A model generated the notes under the pieces. It ran no database searches, was not told the origin of the DNA, and worked only from the letters and a program-made list of their open reading frames with translations. A stretch of 64,000 bases of DNA from Magnetococcales bacterium (GTDB lineage: Bacteria > Pseudomonadota > Magnetococcia > Magnetococcales > JADGCH01): assembly GCA_015229115.1 (NCBI GenBank), contig JADGCH010000010.1, forward strand, positions 1 through 64,000, written 5' to 3'. Shown here one piece after another: positions 28,844 to 36,822 of this stretch (positions are counted from its first letter, which is position 1; each line of letters begins with the position of its first letter). Made by a program: the position numbers and the translations under genes.

Positions 28844-29940
28844 GCCAGCCCCTACCAGATAAACCCACCATCCTGATCGTCGACGATACGCCAGAAAATC
28901 TCAGTATTCTAAAGGGGGCCCTATCCGACGATTATGCCGTCCGGCTGGCCACCAATGGCCACATTGCCCTGCGGGCTGTCTCCATCACGCCCCAGCCCGA
29001 TCTGATCCTGCTAGACATCATGATGCCGGGTATCGATGGCTATGAGATCTGTCGCAGACTGAAGGCCGATCCATCTACGCAGCATATTCCGGTCATCTTT
29101 GTCACAGCCATGAGCAAGGATACCGATGAACTGATGGGATTGAGGACTGGTGCCATCGATTACATCACCAAACCCTTCAGCATTCCCATTGTACAGGCTC
29201 GTGTTAAAACACATATCCTGCTCAATAACCAGAAGAGACTGCTGGAAAATCAGGTAGCCGAACGCACCGAACAGCTACAGAAGCGTAACCGGGAACTGGA
29301 TGAGCGCACCGAGCAGTTGCAAAGACGTAACCGGGAACTGGAAGAGACCCGCTTGGAGATGATACGCCAGCTCGGGCGGGCGGCCGAATATCGGGACAAC
29401 GAGACCGGCATGCATGTCATCCGCATGAGTCATTATGTCCGACTGCTGGCCATCGAGTCGGGTTATGGCCCGGCTGATGCCGAGCAACTGATGTATGCCG
29501 CCATGATGCACGATATCGGTAAAATCGGCATTCCCGATCACACTCTGCTTAAACCGGGCAAACTGACTGACGAAGAGTTCGAGATCATCAAGACTCACCC
29601 GGAAATCGGCTATCAGATTATTGGGCAACAGAGTTCCGAGCTGTTACAGAAGGCCGCCACCATTGCCTATACCCATCATGAAAAATGGAATGGTCGCGGC
29701 TATCCGCAGGGACTGTGCGGCGCTGAAATTCCCATCGAGGGCCGGATGACCGCTATTGCCGACGTCTTCGACGCTTTAACCTGCAAGCGCCCCTACAAGG
29801 AGCCCTGGCCGGTTGATCGCGCCCTGGAACTGATTGCCAACGAGACGGGCGAGCATTTTGATCCAATACTGGCCCCTTTGTTCATACAGCTGAAACCGGC
29901 CCTGATGACCATCATGGAGCAGCATCAGGATGGGGAGTAA
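28840..29940 (+). CDS. Response regulator with HD-GYP phosphodiesterase domain
   Basis: A 366-residue RpfG-type protein. Receiver (LIVDDTPEN, acceptor Asp in LLDIMMPGIDG, Lys in YITKPF), a coiled-coil linker (about 135-172) and an HD-GYP domain: RAAEYRDNETGMHV, MHDIGKIGIPD, HPEIGYQI, HHEKWNGRGYPQGL and DVFDAL. The metal ligands and the GYP motif are intact, so it should hydrolyse cyclic di-GMP to pGpG or GMP. The ATG overlaps the kinase stop (ATGA) with GGAG ten bases upstream. As the last gene of the chain it is the probable output: ligand sensing would lower c-di-GMP, favouring motility. Confidence 0.93.
   Translation: MSQPLPDKPTILIVDDTPENLSILKGALSDDYAVRLATNGHIALRAVSITPQPDLILLDIMMPGIDGYEICRRLKADPSTQHIPVIFVTAMSKDTDELMGLRTGAIDYITKPFSIPIVQARVKTHILLNNQKRLLENQVAERTEQLQKRNRELDERTEQLQRRNRELEETRLEMIRQLGRAAEYRDNETGMHVIRMSHYVRLLAIESGYGPADAEQLMYAAMMHDIGKIGIPDHTLLKPGKLTDEEFEIIKTHPEIGYQIIGQQSSELLQKAATIAYTHHEKWNGRGYPQGLCGAEIPIEGRMTAIADVFDALTCKRPYKEPWPVDRALELIANETGEHFDPILAPLFIQLKPALMTIMEQHQDGE
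29260..29343 (+). repeat. Two tandem 42-bp units in the coiled-coil linker of the HD-GYP protein
   Basis: Units 29260-29301 and 29302-29343 encode ERTEQLQKRNRELD and ERTEQLQRRNRELE, two nearly identical 14-residue (two-heptad) stretches. The DNA units differ at a few mostly silent sites. This lengthens the signalling helix between receiver and HD-GYP by exactly two heptads, keeping phase. Confidence 0.85.
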
Positions 29941-29942
29941 CA

Positions 29943-30326
29943 TCATGATGATTGCCAAAGAGTCAGTGGACTCAGAATGGTCAATCCGTGGATCCATTTG
30001 AAATCTTCAACGTTTGCGGTTGCCAATACCAAACGATGTTCCATTGCGGTAGCGGCAATCAGGGAATCACCTAGCGATAGTCTGCGCTGCTGGCGCAATT
30101 GGATAGCCTTTTCAAACGTGATCGTTGTTGGGTAGATGATTTTCAGGCAGTCTAGAACGATTTGGATGGCTTGGTGTTCCGCACCTATCAGTCGATGAAA
30201 GCCGAGAGACTCGACCCGGCTGATCACAGAGTAGTAGGCGGGCTGTTGTTGAATCAGCCAGCTTCGTAGGGGAGCGTAAGCGGGTCGTACGGCGTAAACA
30301 ATCAGGTTGGTGTCGACCAGCACCAA
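29943..30326 (-). CDS. vapC: PIN-domain ribonuclease (VapC-like toxin)
   Basis: A 127-residue PIN domain protein. Acidic residues typical of the fold are at LVDTNLIVYA (first Asp), SRVESLGF (Glu), LSLGDSLIAATA (Asp) and TANVEDFKWI (Asp). VapC toxins cut tRNA or rRNA. The start is TTG at 30326, directly after the antitoxin stop, with a GTG one codon later as alternative. Paired with the upstream antitoxin gene; tail-to-tail with the HD-GYP gene, two bases apart. Confidence 0.82.
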   Translation of the reverse strand: MVLVDTNLIVYAVRPAYAPLRSWLIQQQPAYYSVISRVESLGFHRLIGAEHQAIQIVLDCLKIIYPTTITFEKAIQLRQQRRLSLGDSLIAATAMEHRLVLATANVEDFKWIHGLTILSPLTLWQSS

Positions 30327-30611
30327 TCAATCATCCCTGCCTGGTAATGGGCGATCTTGGCGAATCTCCCTCTGCCACGCGACAGGGTCCGAGATGTCAC
30401 GAAACGGATTCAGACGGACGGCAGCTTCCAACGCCTTTGCCAGCACGTCTCTGCGGTGCGCTATAGCTTCCTCGCTTTCCGCAGTTTCTATAGAGGGGTT
30501 GATTGCTGTAGACTGTTTTTGGTCGAGAAACATGGCGAAGTGTAACACCTCAATCTGCAAGGCTTCTGGCAACCGTGCGGCATGTTGGGTGATATGTTCC
30601 AATGTGGTCAT
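30327..30611 (-). CDS. Antitoxin of a VapBC-like pair (DUF2281-like)
   Basis: A 94-residue protein starting MTTLEHITQHAARLPEALQ. The segment LPEALQIEVLHFAMFLDQK resembles the short helical DNA-binding/dimerisation part of DUF2281-type antitoxins, and the C-terminal tail (WQREIRQDRPLPGRDD) is charged, as expected for the toxin-wrapping part. AGGAGG lies ten bases before the ATG at 30611. The stop abuts the toxin start, as usual in such operons. Confidence rests more on position than on sequence. Confidence 0.68.
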   Translation of the reverse strand: MTTLEHITQHAARLPEALQIEVLHFAMFLDQKQSTAINPSIETAESEEAIAHRRDVLAKALEAAVRLNPFRDISDPVAWQREIRQDRPLPGRDD

Positions 30612-30640
30612 TGATGATATCTTTCCTCCTGAGTCATCGC

Positions 30641-31912
30641 TTAAAACCGATGACTCCAACTGATTTCAAATTCATTTTGGTACATAGCCAGCGAGCCAGT
30701 TTGAAATGGGGTATTAGGATTGACACCATAGACTCGTTTATCGAAAGCGTGGCCGAAAGCCATGTTAACGCTGTTGTGTGTATCAACGGTCCAGCTGGCA
30801 CCAAAAGTAATATGTTGAGTAACCGTTGCAGGAGCAAGAATATTAAACAGGGCCTGTCGACTTGGTATGACCTGATTGGCTACGCTGTAACCGGTACGAA
30901 GTGTCCATTCATCGCTGGCCTGCCACTGTAAGCCCAACTTGTAAACGGTCATATCTTTCCAGCCAAATCCCAATCCATTCTCTGGACCAAGAGCACCAGG
31001 AGCCATGGGCACATCGTTGCTGTTGGCGACAGACTTGATATCACCAAACATCAATTTCTGTACATCAAAAGCAACGGTCCATGCTGGCGTTGGTTTGATG
31101 GCAAAGCCAACTTGAATAACAGGGGGGATATCAAAATCACCTTCATCCGCAAACAGTCCCTTATATTTTTCGAAGGGAGTCATGTACAGGCGACTTTGGT
31201 ACGATGCTCCAACAGCCAATAGGTCATTGGGGGTCCAGTACCAGCCTAATTTCAGTCCTCCACCATACGAGTAACTATAATTATTATTGGTGACTGATTC
31301 AGGATGTGAGGAGACTCCCATGAAAGGCTGCAGCCCTGTAGCCTTGAAACGTTGCCCAGCGAGAATGGGTGCTATTCCAAGGGTATGTTCCGGGGTAATC
31401 CTGTTGGCATAGGTAATACCTATAAACATCTGCGACAAATCAATGCCGGTTGGAGTCGTCGTCATACCAGGCGGTGCAAAGTTACCAAATACGGGTATAT
31501 CATATTTAGTATTCATGCCTCCGTTGCCACCGATGCTGACACCAAGGCTGCTGGTGCTGTCCAGCATCTTGTTCCACCCGAAATGAGGAATAAGAAAGAA
31601 GTCATCGTCTTTTTCATAGGTTCCCGGTGGAATAAAAGGTGCCAGGAGAGAAGAGGGTGTATCGGCGGTAAACCCACGTACAGGGGAAAATAGGGCCACG
31701 CCCATATCCATGCGATTACCCATGTGCGCCATCAATGCTGGATTGATGGCCGTCGCCATGGTATCTGTGGGAACTGCCACTCCAGCCCCGGCCATACCCT
31801 TGTTGGCTGTACCAAAACCATGGGAAAAATAGCCATTACTGGCGTATGCCGGTGCGACAGACAACACTGTTATGGTCAACAACGACAAAAAACCGATTTT
31901 TTGAACCTTCAT
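30641..31912 (-). CDS. FadL/OmpP1-type outer membrane transport protein
   Basis: A 423-residue outer membrane beta-barrel. After a signal peptide (MKVQKIGFLSLLTITVLSVA-PAYA) comes SNGYFSHGFGTANKGMAGAGVAVPTDTMATAINPA, the characteristic N-terminal plug region of FadL/TodX proteins, followed by alternating strands and a terminal aromatic (SHRF). The family takes up long-chain fatty acids or other hydrophobic compounds across the outer membrane. GGGGA six bases upstream supports this start. A hairpin at 31968-32015 separates it from the VOC gene upstream. Confidence 0.88.
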   Translation of the reverse strand: MKVQKIGFLSLLTITVLSVAPAYASNGYFSHGFGTANKGMAGAGVAVPTDTMATAINPALMAHMGNRMDMGVALFSPVRGFTADTPSSLLAPFIPPGTYEKDDDFFLIPHFGWNKMLDSTSSLGVSIGGNGGMNTKYDIPVFGNFAPPGMTTTPTGIDLSQMFIGITYANRITPEHTLGIAPILAGQRFKATGLQPFMGVSSHPESVTNNNYSYSYGGGLKLGWYWTPNDLLAVGASYQSRLYMTPFEKYKGLFADEGDFDIPPVIQVGFAIKPTPAWTVAFDVQKLMFGDIKSVANSNDVPMAPGALGPENGLGFGWKDMTVYKLGLQWQASDEWTLRTGYSVANQVIPSRQALFNILAPATVTQHITFGASWTVDTHNSVNMAFGHAFDKRVYGVNPNTPFQTGSLAMYQNEFEISWSHRF

Positions 31913-31967
31913 GCTGTTCCCCACTCAAGGCAAAAAAGATGAAACGTACTCAGTCAGCTTATTCTAT

Positions 31968-32015
31968 AACACTTAAAACAAAGATTCGACTTTTTCGGTA
32001 GAATCTTGAAGTGTT
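31968..32015 (-). terminator. Nested hairpin between VOC gene and fadL-like gene
   Basis: Two nested perfect arms, AACACTT (31968-31974)/AAGTGTT (32009-32015) and AAGATTC (31981-31987)/GAATCTT (32001-32007), fold around a 13-base loop. Read on minus, the inner stem is followed by TGTTTT. It is AT-rich and thus a weak terminator for the VOC transcript, or a regulatory fold in the fadL leader. The whole 31913-32130 gap is AT-rich with no open reading frame I would support. Confidence 0.4.
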
Positions 32016-32130
32016 TTAACAATCTTTTTATCCGAATATTTACAATTTCTTGGATAACCTTTATCATAAAAAGCTTATACAAGGGATGAAGTTAATCATT
32101 GACATAACTGTCAAAATAATATGTTAATAT

Positions 32131-32511
32131 TTATAAATAATTTGATATTTCGATTAGATTCATATCTGGATCTCTGAAATAAAATGAGTTGATTGCTCCT
32201 GTAGCACCAGTTCTTACTACGGGCCCCTCTAGGATGGTGATTCCTTGACTAATAACATGATGGATGGCTTCATTCAGAGGAGTTTCAGTGATAAAACATA
32301 AGTCTGCGGAACCTGGTGTTGAGTTAGTTGCTTTGGGCTCGAACTCTTTACCTACTTGGTGCAGATTGATTTTCTGGTTGCCATACTTGATGGATACTCT
32401 CCCTGTACCAAATACTTCTTTTTTCATACCAAGTACGGAGACGTAGAACTGAACGGTTGTTTCGATGTCCATGACGGTCAGTACCAAGTGGTCAAGTCGA
32501 TGGATATTCAT
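32131..32511 (-). CDS. VOC (glyoxalase/bleomycin resistance) superfamily protein
   Basis: A 126-residue VOC fold protein with the two beta-alpha-beta-beta-beta modules: RLDHLVLTVMDIETTVQFY, LGMKKEVF, KINLHQVG, then DLCFITETPL, SFYFRDPDMNLIEISNY. The metal-site residues (His in LDHLV, His in INLHQ, Glu in LIEIS) are present, so it may be a metal-dependent dioxygenase, glyoxalase or fosfomycin-type enzyme; substrate unknown. Base use is clearly more AT-rich than its neighbours, suggesting later acquisition. Start seven bases after the ABC permease stop. Confidence 0.82.
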   Translation of the reverse strand: MNIHRLDHLVLTVMDIETTVQFYVSVLGMKKEVFGTGRVSIKYGNQKINLHQVGKEFEPKATNSTPGSADLCFITETPLNEAIHHVISQGITILEGPVVRTGATGAINSFYFRDPDMNLIEISNYL

Positions 32512-32518
32512 ACGATCT

Positions 32519-33301
32519 TCAACTCTTTTCAACACGATTAACGCGCCACAGAGCCAGCAGAAAACACCCCCCAGCCCATAGCAGCGTCACAGTCCAGGCG
32601 ATCAGATAAGACCCGTTCTGAAACAGCAGCAGCGGATCAGAATGATAAAACGGCAAGCGGATCAGGGTCAGGGCATGACTGACCGGATTGACCATCATCA
32701 ACCACCATAGCCAGCCGGGAGCCTGATCGATCGGGAACAGGGCACCGGACAGCATCCACAATGGCATCAGGAACACCGACATGATGGCATGATAGCCGGC
32801 GCTGCTTTCCATGTTCCAGGCGATGAGAAAACCGAGCGTGGTAAAGCCGAGTGCCGTCAGGATCAGGCCAGCCAGCACCATCACCAGCTGGAGCAGGGAC
32901 GGTACCAGTCCGAGCAGCGGGGCGGCCAGCAGCAACACGATGGTTTGCAATAGGGCTACCACCATGGCCCCGATCACCTTGCCGAGCACCAGGCTGCTGC
33001 GCGGGATGGGTGCCACCAGTACTTCCTGCAACAACCCCTGCTGACGGTCTTCGATAATGGTGATGGTGGAGAAGATGCTGGCAAACAGTGCCAGCATCAG
33101 CAGAATACCCGGGTAGAAATATTCCAGGTAAGATATTTGCTCCATACCAGGAGCACGAAATGAAGCGGCAAAACCACTGCCCAGCAGCAACCAGATCAGC
33201 AGTGGCTGGGCCAGCGAACCAACCACGCGGTGGGGTTGGCGGAAGAATCGTACCCATTCGCGCTGGGCTAGGGCAGCCACCGGGCCGGATGGCAGATTCA
33301 T
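32519..33301 (-). CDS. ABC-2 type transporter permease
   Basis: A 260-residue inner membrane permease with six predicted membrane segments (for example PLLIWLLLGSGFA, YPGILLMLALFASIFSTITI, VVALLQTIVLLLAAPLLGLV, AIMSVFLMPLWMLSGALFPI, LIAWTVTLLWAGGCFLLALW) and the ABC-2 signature EDRQQGLLQEVLVAPIPRSS. It pairs with the ATPase encoded upstream (ATGA overlap) to form an exporter. Substrate unknown; NodJ/DrrB-like. It is divergent from and next to the cox operon. Confidence 0.88.
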   Translation of the reverse strand: MNLPSGPVAALAQREWVRFFRQPHRVVGSLAQPLLIWLLLGSGFAASFRAPGMEQISYLEYFYPGILLMLALFASIFSTITIIEDRQQGLLQEVLVAPIPRSSLVLGKVIGAMVVALLQTIVLLLAAPLLGLVPSLLQLVMVLAGLILTALGFTTLGFLIAWNMESSAGYHAIMSVFLMPLWMLSGALFPIDQAPGWLWWLMMVNPVSHALTLIRLPFYHSDPLLLFQNGSYLIAWTVTLLWAGGCFLLALWRVNRVEKS

Positions 33302-34242
33302 CGCTGTTGCTCCTCATGCGATCGGGTGACGTGAACGAAGACATCTTCCAGAGTGGGACGCCGGAACGACAGGCTGGTGATGAACTGGCGATGGTGTTGC
33401 AGCAGATCGTACAGCATTTCAGGCAACTGGGCGTGTTCACACCATAATTCGGTCGGGCTGTGACGTTGCAGTACCACGCCAGGACGGCGTTTCAGATCTT
33501 GCCAGATGTGATCGCTCTGGTCAGGGTGTTCCGATTGTACGGCCACCATTTCCGGGCCAATGGTGGCACGCAGACGGTCGGGGGTATCGTGGGCCAGCAG
33601 TTGTCCCTGGTGGAGAATAGCCATACGGTCGGCGGCTTCGGCTTCTTCAAACAGATGACTGGTCATCAACACCGTCATCTGGTGCTGTTGCTGCAGTCGA
33701 CGTACCGCCTGCAGGAACTCACGCCGGCTGATTGGGTCCAGACCGGTGGTAGGTTCATCCATCAACAGGCAGCGTGGACGGTGCAACAGCGACTTGACCA
33801 GTTCCACTTGGCGGGCCATGCCGCCGGAAAGGGTCTTGACCGGCTGATGCAGGCGGTCGGCGACCGAGGTCCAGCTCAGGTCCTCCTGCAACCGTTGCTG
33901 TAGCTGCTGCCTGCTCATGCCGTAGAGGGCGGCGTGAATGGCGCAGTTCTCGAAGATGGAGAGGTGACTATCGAGGGCTGGTTTCTGGAACACGATGCCA
34001 TACGACTGGCGCGCCCGTTGGGGGTGCTGCAACAGGTCGACCCCATGGATCGTCACCGTGCCCCTGCTGGGCTGCAACAGACCACAGAGAATGCGGAACA
34101 GGGTTGATTTGCCGCTGCCGTTCGGGCCGGTCAATACAACAAACTCGCCAGAGTCAATCGTTAAATTAATTTTATCAAGTGCAACTATATGAGGTAACGA
34201 TTTATTTCTGTATGAATAGCTTATGGATTCAATTTTTATCAT
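33298..34242 (-). CDS. ABC transporter ATP-binding protein (exporter type)
   Basis: A 314-residue ATPase of the ABC-2 exporter class: Walker A GPNGSGKST near residue 40, Q-loop in GIVFQKPALD, signature LSGGMARQVELVKSLLH, Walker B CLLMDEPTTGLD, H-loop MTSHLFEEAE, and a C-terminal regulatory extension ending in RPTLEDVFVHVT. Forms a heteromer with the downstream permease. The first 30 or so codons (34242 down to about 34150) are strikingly AT-rich compared with the rest of the gene. Confidence 0.92.
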   Translation of the reverse strand: MIKIESISYSYRNKSLPHIVALDKINLTIDSGEFVVLTGPNGSGKSTLFRILCGLLQPSRGTVTIHGVDLLQHPQRARQSYGIVFQKPALDSHLSIFENCAIHAALYGMSRQQLQQRLQEDLSWTSVADRLHQPVKTLSGGMARQVELVKSLLHRPRCLLMDEPTTGLDPISRREFLQAVRRLQQQHQMTVLMTSHLFEEAEAADRMAILHQGQLLAHDTPDRLRATIGPEMVAVQSEHPDQSDHIWQDLKRRPGVVLQRHSPTELWCEHAQLPEMLYDLLQHHRQFITSLSFRRPTLEDVFVHVTRSHEEQQR

Positions 34243-34286
34243 ATGGGTTAGCTTGTCTTAATCAGGATTAAAATAACTGTTTTTTC

Positions 34287-34314
34287 TTGACATCGATCAA
34301 TGAGCCCTTATAAT
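34287..34314 (+). promoter_or_regulatory. Consensus sigma-70 promoter of the cox operon
   Basis: TTGACA (34287-34292) and TATAAT (34309-34314), both perfect, are separated by 16 bases and point toward coxC, leaving a leader of some 110 bases. A partial inverted repeat GGTATGAT/ATCATATACC follows at about 34334-34363 and may be a binding site for a regulator. Such a strong promoter suggests high, housekeeping expression of the oxidase. Confidence 0.75.
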
Positions 34315-34432
34315 CACTCCCTGGTTGCCTGGGGTATGATATCACGCGCACATCATATACCAAACAAGGTTTCTTGTCTAAACATCAGTATTCTATTCAG
34401 TCATTCAGTCATGTTGGGGTAGGGGGATTGAT

Positions 34433-35200
34433 ATGGCGCAGTCTGCAGCAGCACATACGCATGTTCATCATTGGGAGACCAGCTGGGCTCCGATGGCGGT
34501 CGTCTTTGGTGTGCTTTTCCTGGTTGTTTTTGGGTTCTCGTCCTATTTTGTCTATAAGAATCTGGCGGGCACCATTTTCTGTGCCGGTCTCGGCACACCC
34601 TTGTTGCTGGTCGGTGTTGCCAAGTGGGTCGACGAGGGGCTGACGCACAAACCGTTGATTGCCAATGTGGCCAGCGTGGCGCTGCCGATTTTTATCGTCT
34701 CGGAGGTATTCATCTTCCTGGGGCTGTTCACCGCTTACTGGACCATGAGGCTTTCTGCCGAGGTGTGGCCGCCAGCGGGTACCCCAACGGATATCAACCT
34801 GATCCTGCCCATGATCATGACCGTCATTCTGGTAGCCTCCAGCATCACTTTCCATGTGGCCGAAGAAAAGTTTGAACATGAGGATCTGCCAGGGTTTCGC
34901 CAGTGGCTGGTGATTACCATCCTGTTGGGCCTGTTGTTCCTGGGTTGTACCATCTATGAGTATAATCATCTCCTGCATGCTGGCTTCAAGCCATCGACCA
35001 ACGCCTACAGTACGGCATTTTTCTCAATTACCGGCTTTCATGCTTCGCACGTTCTGGTCGGGTTGGGCGTTTTCCTGGCCGTGTTGTTGCCGGCCTTTGG
35101 TCGCAAGGTAAACAAGACCTTTACCTACTGCGCCGGGGTCTACTGGCATTTCGTCGATATCGTCTGGTTCTTTGTGGTATCGCAAATTTACTATTGGTAG
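34433..35200 (+). CDS. coxC: Cytochrome c oxidase subunit III
   Basis: A 255-residue membrane protein with seven predicted helices. SEVFIFLGLFTAYWTMR contains the conserved helix-III glutamate, and SITGFHASHVLVG and YWHFVDIVWFFV are the usual subunit III signatures. It stabilises subunit I and its proton uptake. GGGGGA precedes the ATG. First gene of coxC-sco-coxB-coxA-ctaB, an unusual order because subunit III normally comes last. Confidence 0.95.
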   Translation: MAQSAAAHTHVHHWETSWAPMAVVFGVLFLVVFGFSSYFVYKNLAGTIFCAGLGTPLLLVGVAKWVDEGLTHKPLIANVASVALPIFIVSEVFIFLGLFTAYWTMRLSAEVWPPAGTPTDINLILPMIMTVILVASSITFHVAEEKFEHEDLPGFRQWLVITILLGLLFLGCTIYEYNHLLHAGFKPSTNAYSTAFFSITGFHASHVLVGLGVFLAVLLPAFGRKVNKTFTYCAGVYWHFVDIVWFFVVSQIYYW

Positions 35201-36054
35201 GCCAGACTGGAGTGGTCGGGCATCGTTGGTGTTGGCTGTGGGGACTGGTCCTGACCCTATTGGTCGGGGTTATGTCGGTGGGAGCGGCACAGGCCAAGGT
35301 GCAGACTGACTCAGAGGTGGACCCGGCCCTGTTCCGCATTGATGAGCAGAAATTCCTGGGGGTCAAAATGCCACCGGATTTGCGCCTCGTCGATGCCTCT
35401 GGGCGCCCTTTTCTGTTTCAGGAGCTGACCGGTCAGCCGGTTGTGCTGGTTTTTTCCTACTATACCTGTGATGGCAGCTGTTCCACGGTCAACGACATGG
35501 TGCGAGGTCTGGTTGAGCAGCAATCGGAACAGCGTATCGGGCAGGACTTCAAGGTACTGACTGTGTCCTTTGATCGGCACGATACGCTGGCGACGATGCA
35601 GGCCTTTCGTCAGCGTTTTCAGGTGCCTGAGTCGTGGCAACCATCAGCGTGGACCTTTGCCATGCTGGATAATAGCGGGCAGATCAAGGAGATAACGGAC
35701 CGATTTGGGTTCAAATTTTTCTGGTCCTCCCTTGACCGAACTTTTTTTCATCCGAATATGGCGATTATCCTGTCAGCGGATGGCCGGGCTGCTCGTTATC
35801 TGAACATGCAGGCCACCATAACGGCTCAGGATCTGAAACTGTCGCTCATGGATGCGCGTGAGGGCAAGTTCCAGCTCAGTGAGACGATGCAATATCTGGT
35901 CAGTCTTTGTTACAGTTATAATTTCAAGGAGGGGAGTTATCAATATAACTTTCCCATGTTCATTGGTTTTAGTTCGTTGCTTTTCGGTGTTGGCATGTTG
36001 GCGCTATCTGTTCTGATTTATCGCAGAATGCGGGGGTTCAAAGGAGGCAATTAA
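35194..36054 (+). CDS. SCO1/SenC-type copper chaperone for CuA
   Basis: About 280 residues: N-terminal membrane segment/signal (LWGLVLTLLVGVMSVGAAQA), a thioredoxin-fold SCO domain with the copper ligands CX3C in YYTCDGSCSTVN and a histidine in FFHPNMAII, then a C-terminal membrane helix (FPMFIGFSSLLFGVGMLALSVLIY) not present in most SCO proteins. SCO delivers copper to the CuA site of subunit II, which is encoded next. The start is uncertain: TTG at 35194, overlapping the coxC stop, or GTG at 35212; neither has a clear ribosome binding site, and both retain the signal segment. Confidence 0.9.
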   Translation: MVGQTGVVGHRWCWLWGLVLTLLVGVMSVGAAQAKVQTDSEVDPALFRIDEQKFLGVKMPPDLRLVDASGRPFLFQELTGQPVVLVFSYYTCDGSCSTVNDMVRGLVEQQSEQRIGQDFKVLTVSFDRHDTLATMQAFRQRFQVPESWQPSAWTFAMLDNSGQIKEITDRFGFKFFWSSLDRTFFHPNMAIILSADGRAARYLNMQATITAQDLKLSLMDAREGKFQLSETMQYLVSLCYSYNFKEGSYQYNFPMFIGFSSLLFGVGMLALSVLIYRRMRGFKGGN

Positions 36055-36057
36055 ATT

Positions 36058-36789
36058 ATGTCACATAGGGTAAAACGGCTAGGGGCGGCCTTGGCCATGC
36101 TGATGGTTTCAGGAGCGGGAGCAGCACTGGCTGCGGAGGTGCCCGTGCGTGATCCGGCAGCCAGTGTCGATCATCTGTGGTATGAGCTGCTCATCGATAT
36201 CACACTGATCGGGCTGGTATTTTTGGTACTTGGTTTTTATTGGGTCTATAAATATCGCGCTAAAAGCGAGGATGAGGTTGGGACGGCTCCACAGCTAAGC
36301 TCATTGCAGTCGATTGCCTGGATTCTGGTGCCTTCTTTCCTGTTCATGGCCGATGACTTTTTTCTGGCCGCCAAGGGCTGGACGGTGTGGAATATTTTCC
36401 GTCAGGTACCGGCCAACGCCATGGAAGTCAAGGTCACCGGTAGCATGTGGAACTGGCAGTTCCAGTACGACAACGGGGCCACTTCAACTTACGAGGTCGA
36501 TTCCAAGGATGGGGATGGGCTGGTGGTACCCGTTGGACGTCCCGTGGTGTTGCGCATGACATCGACCGATGTCGTTCATTCATTTTCGTTACCGGAGTAT
36601 CGGGTTAAGGAAGATCTGATGCCAGGTCGCGTCACCTATCTCTGGTTCTATCCCAAGAAAGAGACCAAGACGCTGGTGACCTGCACCGAGTATTGCGGCA
36701 ATCGCCATTCCTACATGTATGCGCCAGTCAAGGTGGTTCCCCAGGCTGAATTTGATACCTGGATGGCCAGTAAGAAACAGGCGACTTAA
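36058..36789 (+). CDS. coxB: Cytochrome c oxidase subunit II
   Basis: A 243-residue subunit II. A cleavable signal peptide (LGAALAMLMVSGAGAALA), two membrane helices (about 45-65 and 80-100) and a periplasmic cupredoxin domain with the CuA site: His in DVVHSFSLPEYRVKED and CTEYCGNRHSYM, which supplies both cysteines, the glutamate, second histidine and methionine. No fused cytochrome c domain, so electrons come from a separate cytochrome c or quinol-independent donor. AGGAGG precedes the ATG. Confidence 0.95.
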   Translation: MSHRVKRLGAALAMLMVSGAGAALAAEVPVRDPAASVDHLWYELLIDITLIGLVFLVLGFYWVYKYRAKSEDEVGTAPQLSSLQSIAWILVPSFLFMADDFFLAAKGWTVWNIFRQVPANAMEVKVTGSMWNWQFQYDNGATSTYEVDSKDGDGLVVPVGRPVVLRMTSTDVVHSFSLPEYRVKEDLMPGRVTYLWFYPKKETKTLVTCTEYCGNRHSYMYAPVKVVPQAEFDTWMASKKQAT

Positions 36790-36822
36790 CTGCCGCAGTC
36801 TTAACAAGAGGAGTTGAACGAA

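Noticed and set aside
29260-29343. Direct repeats considered as a CRISPR or tandem satellite
   Set aside because: They are two in-frame coiled-coil units in a coding region, with no spacers.
34334-34363. Imperfect inverted repeat downstream of the cox promoter as a defined operator
   Set aside because: The arms are not fully complementary and no known motif (for example FNR or NnrR) fits well enough to name it.
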